Shown: piece after piece, positions 53,100 to 61,020 of the stretch
Layout of the letters: each line of letters opens with the position of its first letter
How positions within the stretch are numbered: the stretch's first letter is position 1
Source of the DNA: Ferruginibacter sp.
GTDB taxonomy: Bacteria; Bacteroidota; Bacteroidia; Chitinophagales; Chitinophagaceae
NCBI GenBank assembly: GCA_013141115.1
Contig: JABFRP010000001.1
Span: 886,492 to 950,491 of the forward strand
Length of the DNA: 64,000 bases
Direction of reading: 5' to 3'
Translations under genes and position numbers: made by a program
Notes under the pieces: generated by a model
What the model saw: only the letters and a program-made list of their open reading frames with translations
What the model was told of the DNA's origin: nothing
The model's database searches: none

Positions 53100-54023
53100 A
53101 TGAAAAAGATAGCCATTGCAATATGTTGTTTGTGTTACTTAACACAAATGCAGGCGCAGCAATTTATTCCACTTTGGCCCGATGGAAAAAAGCCAAACAG
53201 TAATGGTAAAAAAATTACCGACAGTATAAATAACGAAAGGATATGGCGTGTGGCTACACCGGGCATGTATGCATTCACTGTTCCAAAATCAGATAATAAT
53301 GGCTCCACTGTTTTAATTTGCCCCGGCGGCGGATACGAAAGAGTGTCATATATCTACAACGGATTTACTTTTGCCAAATGGTTCAACAGCCTGGGCATAA
53401 ATGTATTTGTATTGGTATATCGGTTGCCCCATCAAACAGATCTGCAGCAGCGGCAACTGGCACCGTTGCAAGATGCACAAAGAGCAATGAAAATTATTCG
53501 TGCAAATGCAGCGCAATGGAATATCAAAACTGATAAAATAGGTGTAATGGGTATTTCTGCAGGCGGGCATGTGGCCAGTATGTTAGGTACGCATGCAAAT
53601 GACGAATCTGCTGTTAAAGACTCCCTTGATGGGGTTGCTTATCGTCCTGATTTTATGGTATTATTGTCGCCTGTTATCACCATGGGTAAATATGCACACC
53701 CCGGCAGCAAAAAAATATTTTTAGGTGCAGATACTACTGTAACTATGGTAGAAAAATATTCCGGAGAATTGCAAGTGTCTTCTTTTACCCCGCCTTCATT
53801 TATTATACATGCATTAAATGATAGTAGCGTAAATGTGCGTAACAGTTTGCTTTTTTACAATGCATTGATAGAAAAAAAGATCAATGCCAGCATACATATT
53901 TTTCCGCAGGGCGGGCATGGAATAAGATTGGATGAGAACCCGGGTTCTACCGATTTGTGGTTAAATTTACTGGAGCTATGGATGAAAGAAACCGGTGTTG
54001 TAAAACCAAATCCTTTTAAATAA
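53100..54023 (+). CDS. Secreted alpha/beta-hydrolase, probable acetyl esterase
   Basis: 307 residues. Signal peptide ending MQAQ. Oxyanion motif LICPGGGYERVSYI, nucleophile Ser153 in GISAGGHVAS, Asp/His near DSSVNVRNS and GGHGI. LAPLQDAQRAMKIIRANAAQWNI is the family linker. It resembles the acetylxylan-esterase-type family found in carbohydrate loci. It starts 7 bp after the CE12 gene, so it is in the same operon. Confidence 0.85.
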   Translation: MKKIAIAICCLCYLTQMQAQQFIPLWPDGKKPNSNGKKITDSINNERIWRVATPGMYAFTVPKSDNNGSTVLICPGGGYERVSYIYNGFTFAKWFNSLGINVFVLVYRLPHQTDLQQRQLAPLQDAQRAMKIIRANAAQWNIKTDKIGVMGISAGGHVASMLGTHANDESAVKDSLDGVAYRPDFMVLLSPVITMGKYAHPGSKKIFLGADTTVTMVEKYSGELQVSSFTPPSFIIHALNDSSVNVRNSLLFYNALIEKKINASIHIFPQGGHGIRLDENPGSTDLWLNLLELWMKETGVVKPNPFK

Positions 54024-54030
54024 TTGATTG

Positions 54031-55050
54031 ATGATTACGTGGAATTATTCTGGGTTTAAAATATTGTTTGTAATAACCGGCATGTTGGCATTTGCAGCAA
54101 AAACAAATGCACAACTTTTAACCGGGCTTACAGGCAAGCCCGATACTTCCTTCTCTACTTACAGTGCTTATATAAGTGCAAAAAAACAACATCCGGGTAT
54201 TACAATTGCCGAAAAAGCAATATGGCCATCTGTAATGGTAAAAGAAAATATTACCTACAGCAAGCTGGGTAAAAGATTATTGAAATCAGATGTGTTTTAT
54301 CCGCAACAAAAAACTGATACATTACGCACCGCCATTATCATTATCCATGGTGGCGGATGGCGTTCGGGCAACAGAACACAGCACCAGCCTCTGGCACAGC
54401 AGCTGGCAGCACTGGGATATGTTTGTTTTACTCCCGAATACCGGCTTTCAACAGAAGCACTTTTTCCTGCCGCCATTTATGATTTAAAAGCGGCTGTAAG
54501 GTGGGTGAGAGATCATGCGGAAAAATACCAGATAGATACAGCAAAAATTGTGGCTGCAGGTTTTTCTGCAGGTGGTGAGCTGGCTGCTTTTTTAGCAACC
54601 ACCGGCAATATGCCTTTGTTTGAAGGGGTGAATGGCATGCTAAAAACACCATCGCATGTAAATGCACTGGTGGATATTGATGGTACACTTTCTTTTGTAC
54701 ATGCCGAAAGCTCGGAAAGAAGCGATACAAGTAAAAGAATTGGCGCCAGTATTTATTGGATGGGTTATACACAAAAAGAAAATTTTACTTTATGGCAGGC
54801 TGCTTCTCCTTTAAGCTATGCCGGTAAATATACGCCGCCAACATTATTTTTAAACAGCAGCGTTGTTCGTATGCATGCCGGCAGGGATGATTATATTAAA
54901 ATACTTAATGAGCATAACATTTATTCAGAAGTACATACTTTTGAAAATTCGCCGCATGCCTTTTGTTTGTTTAACCCATGGTTTACGACAACCGTAAATT
55001 ATATAGATAAATTTTTGAAAAAAGTATTTAACCCAAATATAGAAAGATGA
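54031..55050 (+). CDS. Secreted alpha/beta-hydrolase (esterase)
   Basis: 339 residues; ATG 54031 is used rather than the TTG at 54028. Signal peptide: ILFVITGMLAFAAKTNAQ. HGGGWRSGNRTQ oxyanion loop, nucleophile Ser179 in AAGFSAGGELAAF, and a C-terminal His in SPHAFCLFNPW. It is of the BD-FAE/xylan acetylesterase-like group (HGGGW and GxSAGG). Starts 7 bp after the previous gene and ends with a 4-bp ATGA overlap with the pectinesterase, so translation is coupled. Confidence 0.82.
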   Translation: MITWNYSGFKILFVITGMLAFAAKTNAQLLTGLTGKPDTSFSTYSAYISAKKQHPGITIAEKAIWPSVMVKENITYSKLGKRLLKSDVFYPQQKTDTLRTAIIIIHGGGWRSGNRTQHQPLAQQLAALGYVCFTPEYRLSTEALFPAAIYDLKAAVRWVRDHAEKYQIDTAKIVAAGFSAGGELAAFLATTGNMPLFEGVNGMLKTPSHVNALVDIDGTLSFVHAESSERSDTSKRIGASIYWMGYTQKENFTLWQAASPLSYAGKYTPPTLFLNSSVVRMHAGRDDYIKILNEHNIYSEVHTFENSPHAFCLFNPWFTTTVNYIDKFLKKVFNPNIER

Positions 55051-56918
55051 AAAAGATTGTTTTATATGCAGTTTTACTATTTTTAGTAACGGAAATTACT
55101 GCACAAACCAGTAATCCGCAACAATACAAATATGTATTTACTGTAGCCAAAGATGGCAGTGGCGATTATTTATTTATACAGGATGCTATTGATGCTATGA
55201 GGGTGTATCCATTGGCACCAATCACTTTGTATATTAAAAACGGCGTGTACAACGAAAAAATAGAATTGCCGGCTAATAATACCGATGTAACTTTTATTGG
55301 CGAAAATGTAGATAGCACGATTATTGTTTTTAACGATTATTCCGGCAAAGGAAAGTTAACTACATTCACTTCGTTTACAGCAAAAATTTCCGGTAATCGT
55401 TTTGTAGCAGCCAATATAACTTTTGCAAACAGTGCCGGCCCGGTGGGCCAGGCGCTGGCGTTATATGTTGATGCAGATAAAGCGGTATTTAAAAATTGTA
55501 AGTTCCTGGGTAACCAGGATACTATATTTTCCAGTGGTGAAAATACCCGCCAGTTATTTGTAGACTGTTATATTGAAGGAACAACGGATTTTATTTTTGG
55601 CCCATCCACAGCCGTATTTCAAAATTGTACCATCAGGGCAAAATCTAATTCATTCATTACTGCAGCAAGTACTACAAAAGGAAAAGCCTTTGGCTATGTT
55701 TTTTTTGATTGTAAAATAATTACCGACTCTGCTGTTACAAAACTGCATTTGGGCCGTCCGTGGCGGGCCAATGCCAAAACAGTTTTTATCCATTGCGATC
55801 TGCCTAAAGCAATTGCACCGGAAGGCTGGAATAACTGGAGCAATCCGGAAAATGAAAAAACAGTTCTTTATGCCGAATATAAAAATACCGGTGATGGTGC
55901 AGCAATTACACAAAGAGTAAAATGGTCGAAACAATTAAGTGAAAAAGAAATTAAAAAATATACATTGGCAAATGTTTTTTTGTATTCAAAGTCTTCTAAC
56001 GAAAAAGACTTGCTGTGGTTTGCTGACTATAATTTGAAAGCAAAGCCATTTGACATTACTGCCTTCACCCAAAAAGCACCGCAAATGATCCCTTTGTATA
56101 AAAATGGAGTGCCTAATTCAACTGGTGCAACTGATAAAGAAAATGCAACATTTAAAGATAATGTAACAAGAATAGCTAAGGTGAGCAATCCTACACTCAC
56201 TATTTATAAACCTGCTAAACCCAATGGTAAAGCAGTAATTATTTGTCCGGGTGGCGGCTATACCATTTTAGCTTTTGATAAAGAAGGAACAAGAGTGGCA
56301 GAAGAAATGAATCGCTGGGGTATTACTGCCTTTGTATTAAAATACCGCCTGCCCGATGATAGTTTTAATATTGATAAAAGCCTTGCGCCATTACAAGATG
56401 CTCAGCAGGCAATTCGTTTGGTTAGATCCAATGCCAAAGAGTGGGGCGTAAATAAAAATCAAATTGGTATTATGGGTTTTTCTGCCGGCGGGCATTTGGC
56501 TTCTACCGCTGCTACACATTTTAAGTTTATGGCAGATGCCGGTAATAAGGATACCACTTCTGTTCGTCCCGATTTTGCAGTGCTAATTTATCCGGTTATA
56601 AGTTTTGATAGCACCATCACTCATAAAGGATCAAGAAATAATTTAATTGGTGCAAAGGCATCAACACAACTAACCGGTTTTTTTAGTAACGAATTGCAGG
56701 TAGATATGGAAACACCGCCATCTTTTTTAGTACATGCCGGCGATGATGGCGCAGTGCCGGTTGAAAACAGTATCCGGTATTACCAGGCCTGCATTAAAAA
56801 TAAAGTACCTGCTGAATTACATTTGTATCCCAAAGGCGGCCATGGTTTTGGCATGAACAATAAAACAACGGATGATAACTGGCTGGAACGATTGAAGAAC
56901 TGGATCAACAGATTATAA
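55047..56918 (+). CDS. Pectinesterase (CE8) fused to an alpha/beta-hydrolase
   Basis: 623 residues. Signal peptide ending EITAQ. Residues 24-320 are a pectin methylesterase beta-helix with Gln135 (GQALAL), Gln157-Asp158 (GNQDTI), Asp181 (TTDFIFG) and Arg237-Trp239 (LGRPW), all catalytic positions. Residues ~380-620 are a second esterase: IICPGGGYTILAF, Ser479 in GFSAGGHLAS, GGHGFGMN. The fusion combines demethylation with deacetylation in one secreted chain. The second module resembles the free hydrolase at 53.1 kb. Confidence 0.9.
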   Translation: MKKIVLYAVLLFLVTEITAQTSNPQQYKYVFTVAKDGSGDYLFIQDAIDAMRVYPLAPITLYIKNGVYNEKIELPANNTDVTFIGENVDSTIIVFNDYSGKGKLTTFTSFTAKISGNRFVAANITFANSAGPVGQALALYVDADKAVFKNCKFLGNQDTIFSSGENTRQLFVDCYIEGTTDFIFGPSTAVFQNCTIRAKSNSFITAASTTKGKAFGYVFFDCKIITDSAVTKLHLGRPWRANAKTVFIHCDLPKAIAPEGWNNWSNPENEKTVLYAEYKNTGDGAAITQRVKWSKQLSEKEIKKYTLANVFLYSKSSNEKDLLWFADYNLKAKPFDITAFTQKAPQMIPLYKNGVPNSTGATDKENATFKDNVTRIAKVSNPTLTIYKPAKPNGKAVIICPGGGYTILAFDKEGTRVAEEMNRWGITAFVLKYRLPDDSFNIDKSLAPLQDAQQAIRLVRSNAKEWGVNKNQIGIMGFSAGGHLASTAATHFKFMADAGNKDTTSVRPDFAVLIYPVISFDSTITHKGSRNNLIGAKASTQLTGFFSNELQVDMETPPSFLVHAGDDGAVPVENSIRYYQACIKNKVPAELHLYPKGGHGFGMNNKTTDDNWLERLKNWINRL

Positions 56919-57041
56919 GCATTTTAAAACCTCATGCAGGTGCAGGATAGTGTAACGCTTTAAAATGTTAATCTTACAATTGATTGCATTACAAATATTA
57001 GCTTGCTGATTAAAATCACATTAGAAAAAAATACAACTGAC

Positions 57042-57830
57042 ATGGATTTAAATTTAAATGATAAGATCATTATTGTAAGTGGTGGTGCCAAAGGCATTGG
57101 CGAAGGCATTGTAAACCTATTGGCTAAAGAAGGTGCTGTGCCGGTAATAATTGGCCGCAACCAGGCCGATAATTTAAAAGCCGTAGCAGCGGTGGAAGCA
57201 GCTGGAGGTAAAGCATTCCAGGTGGTAGCAGAATTATCTGACCCTGTTGAATGCGAAAAAGCAGTTAAAGAAATAATAGCAAAATTTAATCGTATTGATG
57301 GATTGGTAAATAATGCCGGTGTTAATGATGGCGTGGGATTGGAAAGTGGTAATTACGAAAAATTTATGGCATCATTACATAAAAATTTAGTGCATTATTA
57401 TTTACTGGCACATTATGCTTTGCCCGAACTAAAAAAATCGAAAGGTGCTATTGTAAACATCACTTCTAAAACTGCAGATACCGGCCAGGGCAATACCTCG
57501 GCATATGCAGCCAGTAATGGCGGCCGCAATGCATTAACCCGGGAGTGGGCGGTAGAATTATTAAAGTATGGCATTCGTGTTAATGCTGTAGTGGTGGCAG
57601 AATGCTTTACGCCTTTGTATGCAAGATGGATTGAAACCTTACCCAATCCGCAGGAAAAATTAAAAGAAATAGAAGCCAAAATACCTTTGGAAAACAGGAT
57701 GACCACAGCAGAAGAAATTGCTAATGCAGTGGCTTTCTTATTATCATCTAAATCCAGCCATACTACAGGGCAATTAGTTTATGTAGATGGTGGCTATGTG
57801 CATTTAGACAGGGCTTTGGCAAATGCCTGA
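57042..57830 (+). CDS. SDR-family oxidoreductase, L-fucose dehydrogenase-like
   Basis: 262 residues from ATG 57042 (the earlier in-frame start at 57003 gives a non-conserved N-terminus). Rossmann NAD site IIIVSGGAKGIGEGIV, VNNAGVNDGVGLESG, Ser-Tyr-Lys-like TSAYAASNGGRNAL with the Lys replaced by Asn/Gly-rich sequence, and DGGYVHLDRAL. It resembles Bacteroidetes L-fucose dehydrogenases. It is the first of the cytoplasmic oxidoreductases; a role in sugar catabolism of the pectin locus is inferred. The catalytic Lys is not in its usual place (YAASN), which deserves a check. Confidence 0.75.
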   Translation: MDLNLNDKIIIVSGGAKGIGEGIVNLLAKEGAVPVIIGRNQADNLKAVAAVEAAGGKAFQVVAELSDPVECEKAVKEIIAKFNRIDGLVNNAGVNDGVGLESGNYEKFMASLHKNLVHYYLLAHYALPELKKSKGAIVNITSKTADTGQGNTSAYAASNGGRNALTREWAVELLKYGIRVNAVVVAECFTPLYARWIETLPNPQEKLKEIEAKIPLENRMTTAEEIANAVAFLLSSKSSHTTGQLVYVDGGYVHLDRALANA

Positions 57831-57885
57831 TAAAAGCTTAAAGCCGGAGGCAATAAGCTTTAAACTTTCAGCTTAAAAAAACGAT

Positions 57886-58929
57886 ATGCAAACTATTAAG
57901 ACCGCATTGTGTTCTTTTGGTATGAGTGGCGTGGTTTTTCATGCACCTTTTTTGCATTTACACAAAGGGTTTGAATTGTATGGCGTTTGGGAAAGAAGTA
58001 AAAAAATAGCTGCACAAAAATATCCCGGTATAAGATCTTTTGATAGTTATGAAGCTTTATTGAACGATGCTGCCATCGATTTAGTTATTGTAAATACGCC
58101 TAACTACACCCATTTTGATTTTGCAAAACAAGCTTTGCTTGCAGGCAAAAATGTAATTGTAGAAAAACCATTTTGCCTTACTGTAAAGCAATGTGATGAA
58201 TTGATAGTGCTTGCAAAAGAAAAAAACAAATTGCTGTCGGTGTATCAAAACCGCCGGTACGACAGTGATTTTAAGATCATTAAAAAAGTTGTTACTGAAA
58301 ATTTACTCGGCGATATTGTAGAAGCAGAATTTCATTTCGACAGATTTAAAGAAGAACTCAGTCCTAAAATACACAAAGAAACTCCCGGCCCCGGCACAGG
58401 TTTGTTATACGACCTGGGATCACATTTAATTGATCAGGCATTATGTTTATTCGGAATGCCGCAATCCATTTTTGCAGATATTGGCATTGCCCGAAAAATT
58501 TCTTTAGTAGATGATTATATGGAACTGCTTTTGTTTTATCCTTCTTTACGGGTAAGGATAAAAGCGAGTTATGTGGTAAGGGAACCATTACCGTCTTACA
58601 TTTTGCATGGTATAAAAGGCTCTTTTATTAAACCCCGAACTGATGTGCAGGAAACTGCTTTGCAGGCAGGCATAACACCCGATGCCAATGATTGGGGTAA
58701 AGAACCGGAAAACGAAAAAGGTTTATTACATACCCAAATAAATGGTAAAGTGATACGTGAATACCTTCCTTCAGCAAATGGAAATTACATGGATTATTAC
58801 GAGGGTATTTATCAATCCTTAACCAACGGAACGGCTTTGCCGGTTAGTGCTATTGAAGGTAAAAATGTGATTGAAATTATAGAAAAAGCCTATCAAAGTA
58901 ATCAGGAAAAACGGGTGGTTTTGATGTAG
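57886..58929 (+). CDS. Gfo/Idh/MocA-family oxidoreductase
   Basis: 347 residues. NAD(P)-binding start ALCSFGMSGVVFHAPFLHLHKGFELYGVWERSK, the conserved EKPFCLT, and the second-domain helix (GLLYDLGSHLIDQALCLFG). Enzymes of this group oxidise or reduce sugar hydroxyls or cyclitols. It lies 55 bp after the SDR gene in the same direction. The intergenic stretch between them is rich in AAAGCTTAAAGC-like units. The substrate is unknown. Confidence 0.88.
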   Translation: MQTIKTALCSFGMSGVVFHAPFLHLHKGFELYGVWERSKKIAAQKYPGIRSFDSYEALLNDAAIDLVIVNTPNYTHFDFAKQALLAGKNVIVEKPFCLTVKQCDELIVLAKEKNKLLSVYQNRRYDSDFKIIKKVVTENLLGDIVEAEFHFDRFKEELSPKIHKETPGPGTGLLYDLGSHLIDQALCLFGMPQSIFADIGIARKISLVDDYMELLLFYPSLRVRIKASYVVREPLPSYILHGIKGSFIKPRTDVQETALQAGITPDANDWGKEPENEKGLLHTQINGKVIREYLPSANGNYMDYYEGIYQSLTNGTALPVSAIEGKNVIEIIEKAYQSNQEKRVVLM

Positions 58930-58971
58930 AAAATAATAAGGAAAAATAGCCGTTTTATGGCGATAACAGAA

Positions 58972-58987
58972 GCGGAACCGTTCCCGC
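58972..58987. promoter_or_regulatory. Secondary GGAACCGTTCC-type site upstream of kduD
   Basis: GCGGAACCGTTCCCGC, an imperfect palindrome with a GGAAC/GTTCC centre, 14 bp before the 24-bp operator motif. Confidence 0.45.
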
Positions 58988-59000
58988 TTTTGTAAGAAAA

Positions 59001-59024
59001 CGTTATCGGGAACGATTGCATAAA
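59001..59024. promoter_or_regulatory. Candidate LacI operator upstream of kduD
   Basis: CGTTATCGGGAACG then ATTGCATAAA. It matches the susC-upstream copy (46833-46856) at 22 of 24 positions. About 75 bp upstream of the -7 box. Confidence 0.7.
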
Positions 59025-59097
59025 TAAACCCTTTTTAATAGCTCATTACCAGCAAATAAAGCGGTAAAATTGGGTACTAAAACGATTGGAGAAAAGC

Positions 59098-59105
59098 TAT
59101 TTTTG
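59098..59105 (+). promoter_or_regulatory. -7 box TATTTTTG for kduD
   Basis: Exact TAnnTTTG, 79 bp before the kduD ATG at 59184. Confidence 0.6.
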
Positions 59106-59183
59106 CACCTGAAAAAAAGGTGAACGGATAATTTTAAAATCAATCATTTCAAATTCTAATCAATATTAAAACATCATCATTTT

Positions 59184-59948
59184 ATGAGCATCTTAAGTCA
59201 ATTTGATCTTACTGGAAAAACAGCATTAGTTACCGGCTGCGATACAGGTTTGGGTATGGGTATGGCAACAGCACTTGCCGAAGCAGGAGCCTCTATTGTG
59301 GGCGCATCAATTGTAGAAGACTATTCAGCAGTAAAAAATGCAGTGGAAGCAACAGGGCAAAAATTCACTTATCACAAGGTTGATATTTCCGACAGGCCAT
59401 CATTGTATGCTTTCATCAACAAAGTAAAAGCAGAAAATAAAAAGATAGATATTTTAGTGAACAATGCCGGCATTATCATGCGCAAGCCAGCGGCAGAACA
59501 TCCGGATGAATATTGGGATAAAGTAATTGACATCAACTTAAATGCACAATTTATTTTAGGTCGTGAGTTTGGTAAAGACATGATTGCGAATGGTGGCGGA
59601 AAAATAATCTTCACCTGCTCTTTATTAAGTTTCCAGGGCGGCATCAATGTGCCGGGTTATACCGCAAGTAAATCTGCAGTAGCAGGTTTGGTTCGTGCCT
59701 TTGGTAACGAGTGGGGCAGCAAAGGCGTTTGTGTAAACGGTATTGCTCCGGGTTACATTGCCACCAACAACACACAGGCATTAAGAGAAGATCCTGAAAG
59801 AAGTGCATCTATCTTAAGCCGTATTCCTGCAGGCCGTTGGGGTGTGCCTGAAGATTTTAAAGGCCCGGTAGTATTTCTTGCATCACCTGCATCAGACTAT
59901 GTAAATGGTACCGTGTTGTTTGTTGATGGTGGATGGATGGCGAGGTAA
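59184..59948 (+). CDS. kduD: 2-dehydro-3-deoxy-D-gluconate 5-dehydrogenase
   Basis: 254 residues. The SDR enzyme acts on 5-keto-4-deoxyuronate-derived 2,5-diketo-3-deoxygluconate, reducing it to KDG with NADH. Diagnostic stretches: FDLTGKTALVTGCDTGLGMGMATALAEAGASIVG, VNNAGIIMRKPAAEHPDEYWDKVIDINLNAQF, CSLLSFQGGINVPGYTASKSAVAGLVRAFGNEW (catalytic Tyr and Lys), APGYIATNNTQALREDPERS and VDGGWMAR. It precedes kduI; the upstream motif links it to the LacI regulator. Confidence 0.94.
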   Translation: MSILSQFDLTGKTALVTGCDTGLGMGMATALAEAGASIVGASIVEDYSAVKNAVEATGQKFTYHKVDISDRPSLYAFINKVKAENKKIDILVNNAGIIMRKPAAEHPDEYWDKVIDINLNAQFILGREFGKDMIANGGGKIIFTCSLLSFQGGINVPGYTASKSAVAGLVRAFGNEWGSKGVCVNGIAPGYIATNNTQALREDPERSASILSRIPAGRWGVPEDFKGPVVFLASPASDYVNGTVLFVDGGWMAR

Positions 59949-60010
59949 GGAAAAGGTACAAAGCAAAAAAGTAAATAAAGTAACAATTTAAATAAACCCC
60001 ATTCCAGTTG

Positions 60011-60028
60011 CCTCTCCTCCAGGAGAGG
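60011..60028. repeat. Palindromic dispersed repeat upstream of kduI
   Basis: CCTCTCCT-CC-AGGAGAGG, perfect 8-bp arms, followed by GGTTGGGATGAGGTT. This unit recurs widely in Bacteroidetes genomes, from memory. Confidence 0.7.
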
Positions 60029-60047
60029 GGTTGGGATGAGGTTAAAA

Positions 60048-60887
60048 ATGAAGATCATGCAAATACGTTTTCACAATAGCCCAAAAGAAGTGAGTACCAT
60101 GAACGCTGCTGACCTGCGCAGTAATTTTTTAGTGCAGAATATAATGAAGGCCGGCGAAATAAATTTCGTGTACTCTCATTACGACAGAGTAATCATTGGT
60201 GGAGTGGTACCAACTACAAAAGCAATTACATTGCCTACATATGATTCTTTAAAAGCCGATTATTTTTTAGAACGTAGAGAATTGGGCGCTATCAATGTAG
60301 GTGGCGATGGAGAAATAATTGTAGATGGAAAATCTTACGATGTAAATAAACTCGATTGTTTGTACATAGGCAAAGGCAGCCAGAAAGTAAGTTTCAAAAG
60401 CAAATCAAAAAAATCGCCGGCTAAATTTTATTTATTGTCGGCTCCTGCACATGCAGTATACAAAGTGCAGCTGATGAAAAAAGAAAAAGCATCTCCCACA
60501 GAAATGGGTGCCATATTCACCGCTAATCAAAGAACCATTTACAAATACATTCATGCCGATGGTTTAAAAAGCTGTCAGCTGGTAATGGGCTTAACCATTT
60601 TAAAAGAAGGCAGTGTTTGGAATACCATGCCAACACATGTGCATGACCGCAGAATGGAAGCCTATTTTTATTTTGATGTGCCCGATAATCAAAAGATCAT
60701 TCATTTAATGGGACAGCCCACAGAAACCAAACACCTGGTGGTAAGTAATGATGAAGCCATCATTTCTCCGCCATGGAGTATCCACAGCGGATGTGGTACC
60801 AGCAACTATGGTTTTATTTGGGGCATGGCCGGTGAAAATTTTATTTACACCGATATGGATCCGGTAAATATTAATGACCTGAGATAA
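60048..60887 (+). CDS. kduI: 5-dehydro-4-deoxy-D-glucuronate isomerase
   Basis: 279 residues from ATG 60048 (MKIMQIRFHNSPKEV); the ATG at 60036 lies inside a dispersed repeat and 60057 is also possible. Metal ligands His197, His199, Glu204 (PTHVHDRRMEAYFYF) and His246 (PPWSIHSGCGT) of the cupin site are intact. It isomerises 5-keto-4-deoxyuronate, the product of unsaturated galacturonate, to 2,5-diketo-3-deoxygluconate, the substrate of KduD. Downstream of kduD by 99 bp. Confidence 0.94.
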   Translation: MKIMQIRFHNSPKEVSTMNAADLRSNFLVQNIMKAGEINFVYSHYDRVIIGGVVPTTKAITLPTYDSLKADYFLERRELGAINVGGDGEIIVDGKSYDVNKLDCLYIGKGSQKVSFKSKSKKSPAKFYLLSAPAHAVYKVQLMKKEKASPTEMGAIFTANQRTIYKYIHADGLKSCQLVMGLTILKEGSVWNTMPTHVHDRRMEAYFYFDVPDNQKIIHLMGQPTETKHLVVSNDEAIISPPWSIHSGCGTSNYGFIWGMAGENFIYTDMDPVNINDLR

Positions 60888-60985
60888 TTTTTTTTGTTAC
60901 GGGCTGTAACGCATTGCTCAACTTCAATGGCGTCGCACTCTTAATCATCATATCATTATTGAACAGTACAGAATTTTTAAAATAT

Positions 60986-61012
60986 CACTTTGTGCCCTTT
61001 GTGCCTTAGTGG
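60986..61012. repeat. Tandem CTTTGTGCC repeat in the leader of the CE12-GH28 gene
   Basis: CTTTGTGCC occurs twice in tandem (60988-60996 and 60997-61005), then TTAGTGG; it ends just before the ATG at 61021. Confidence 0.75.
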
Positions 61013-61020
61013 GAAACAAT

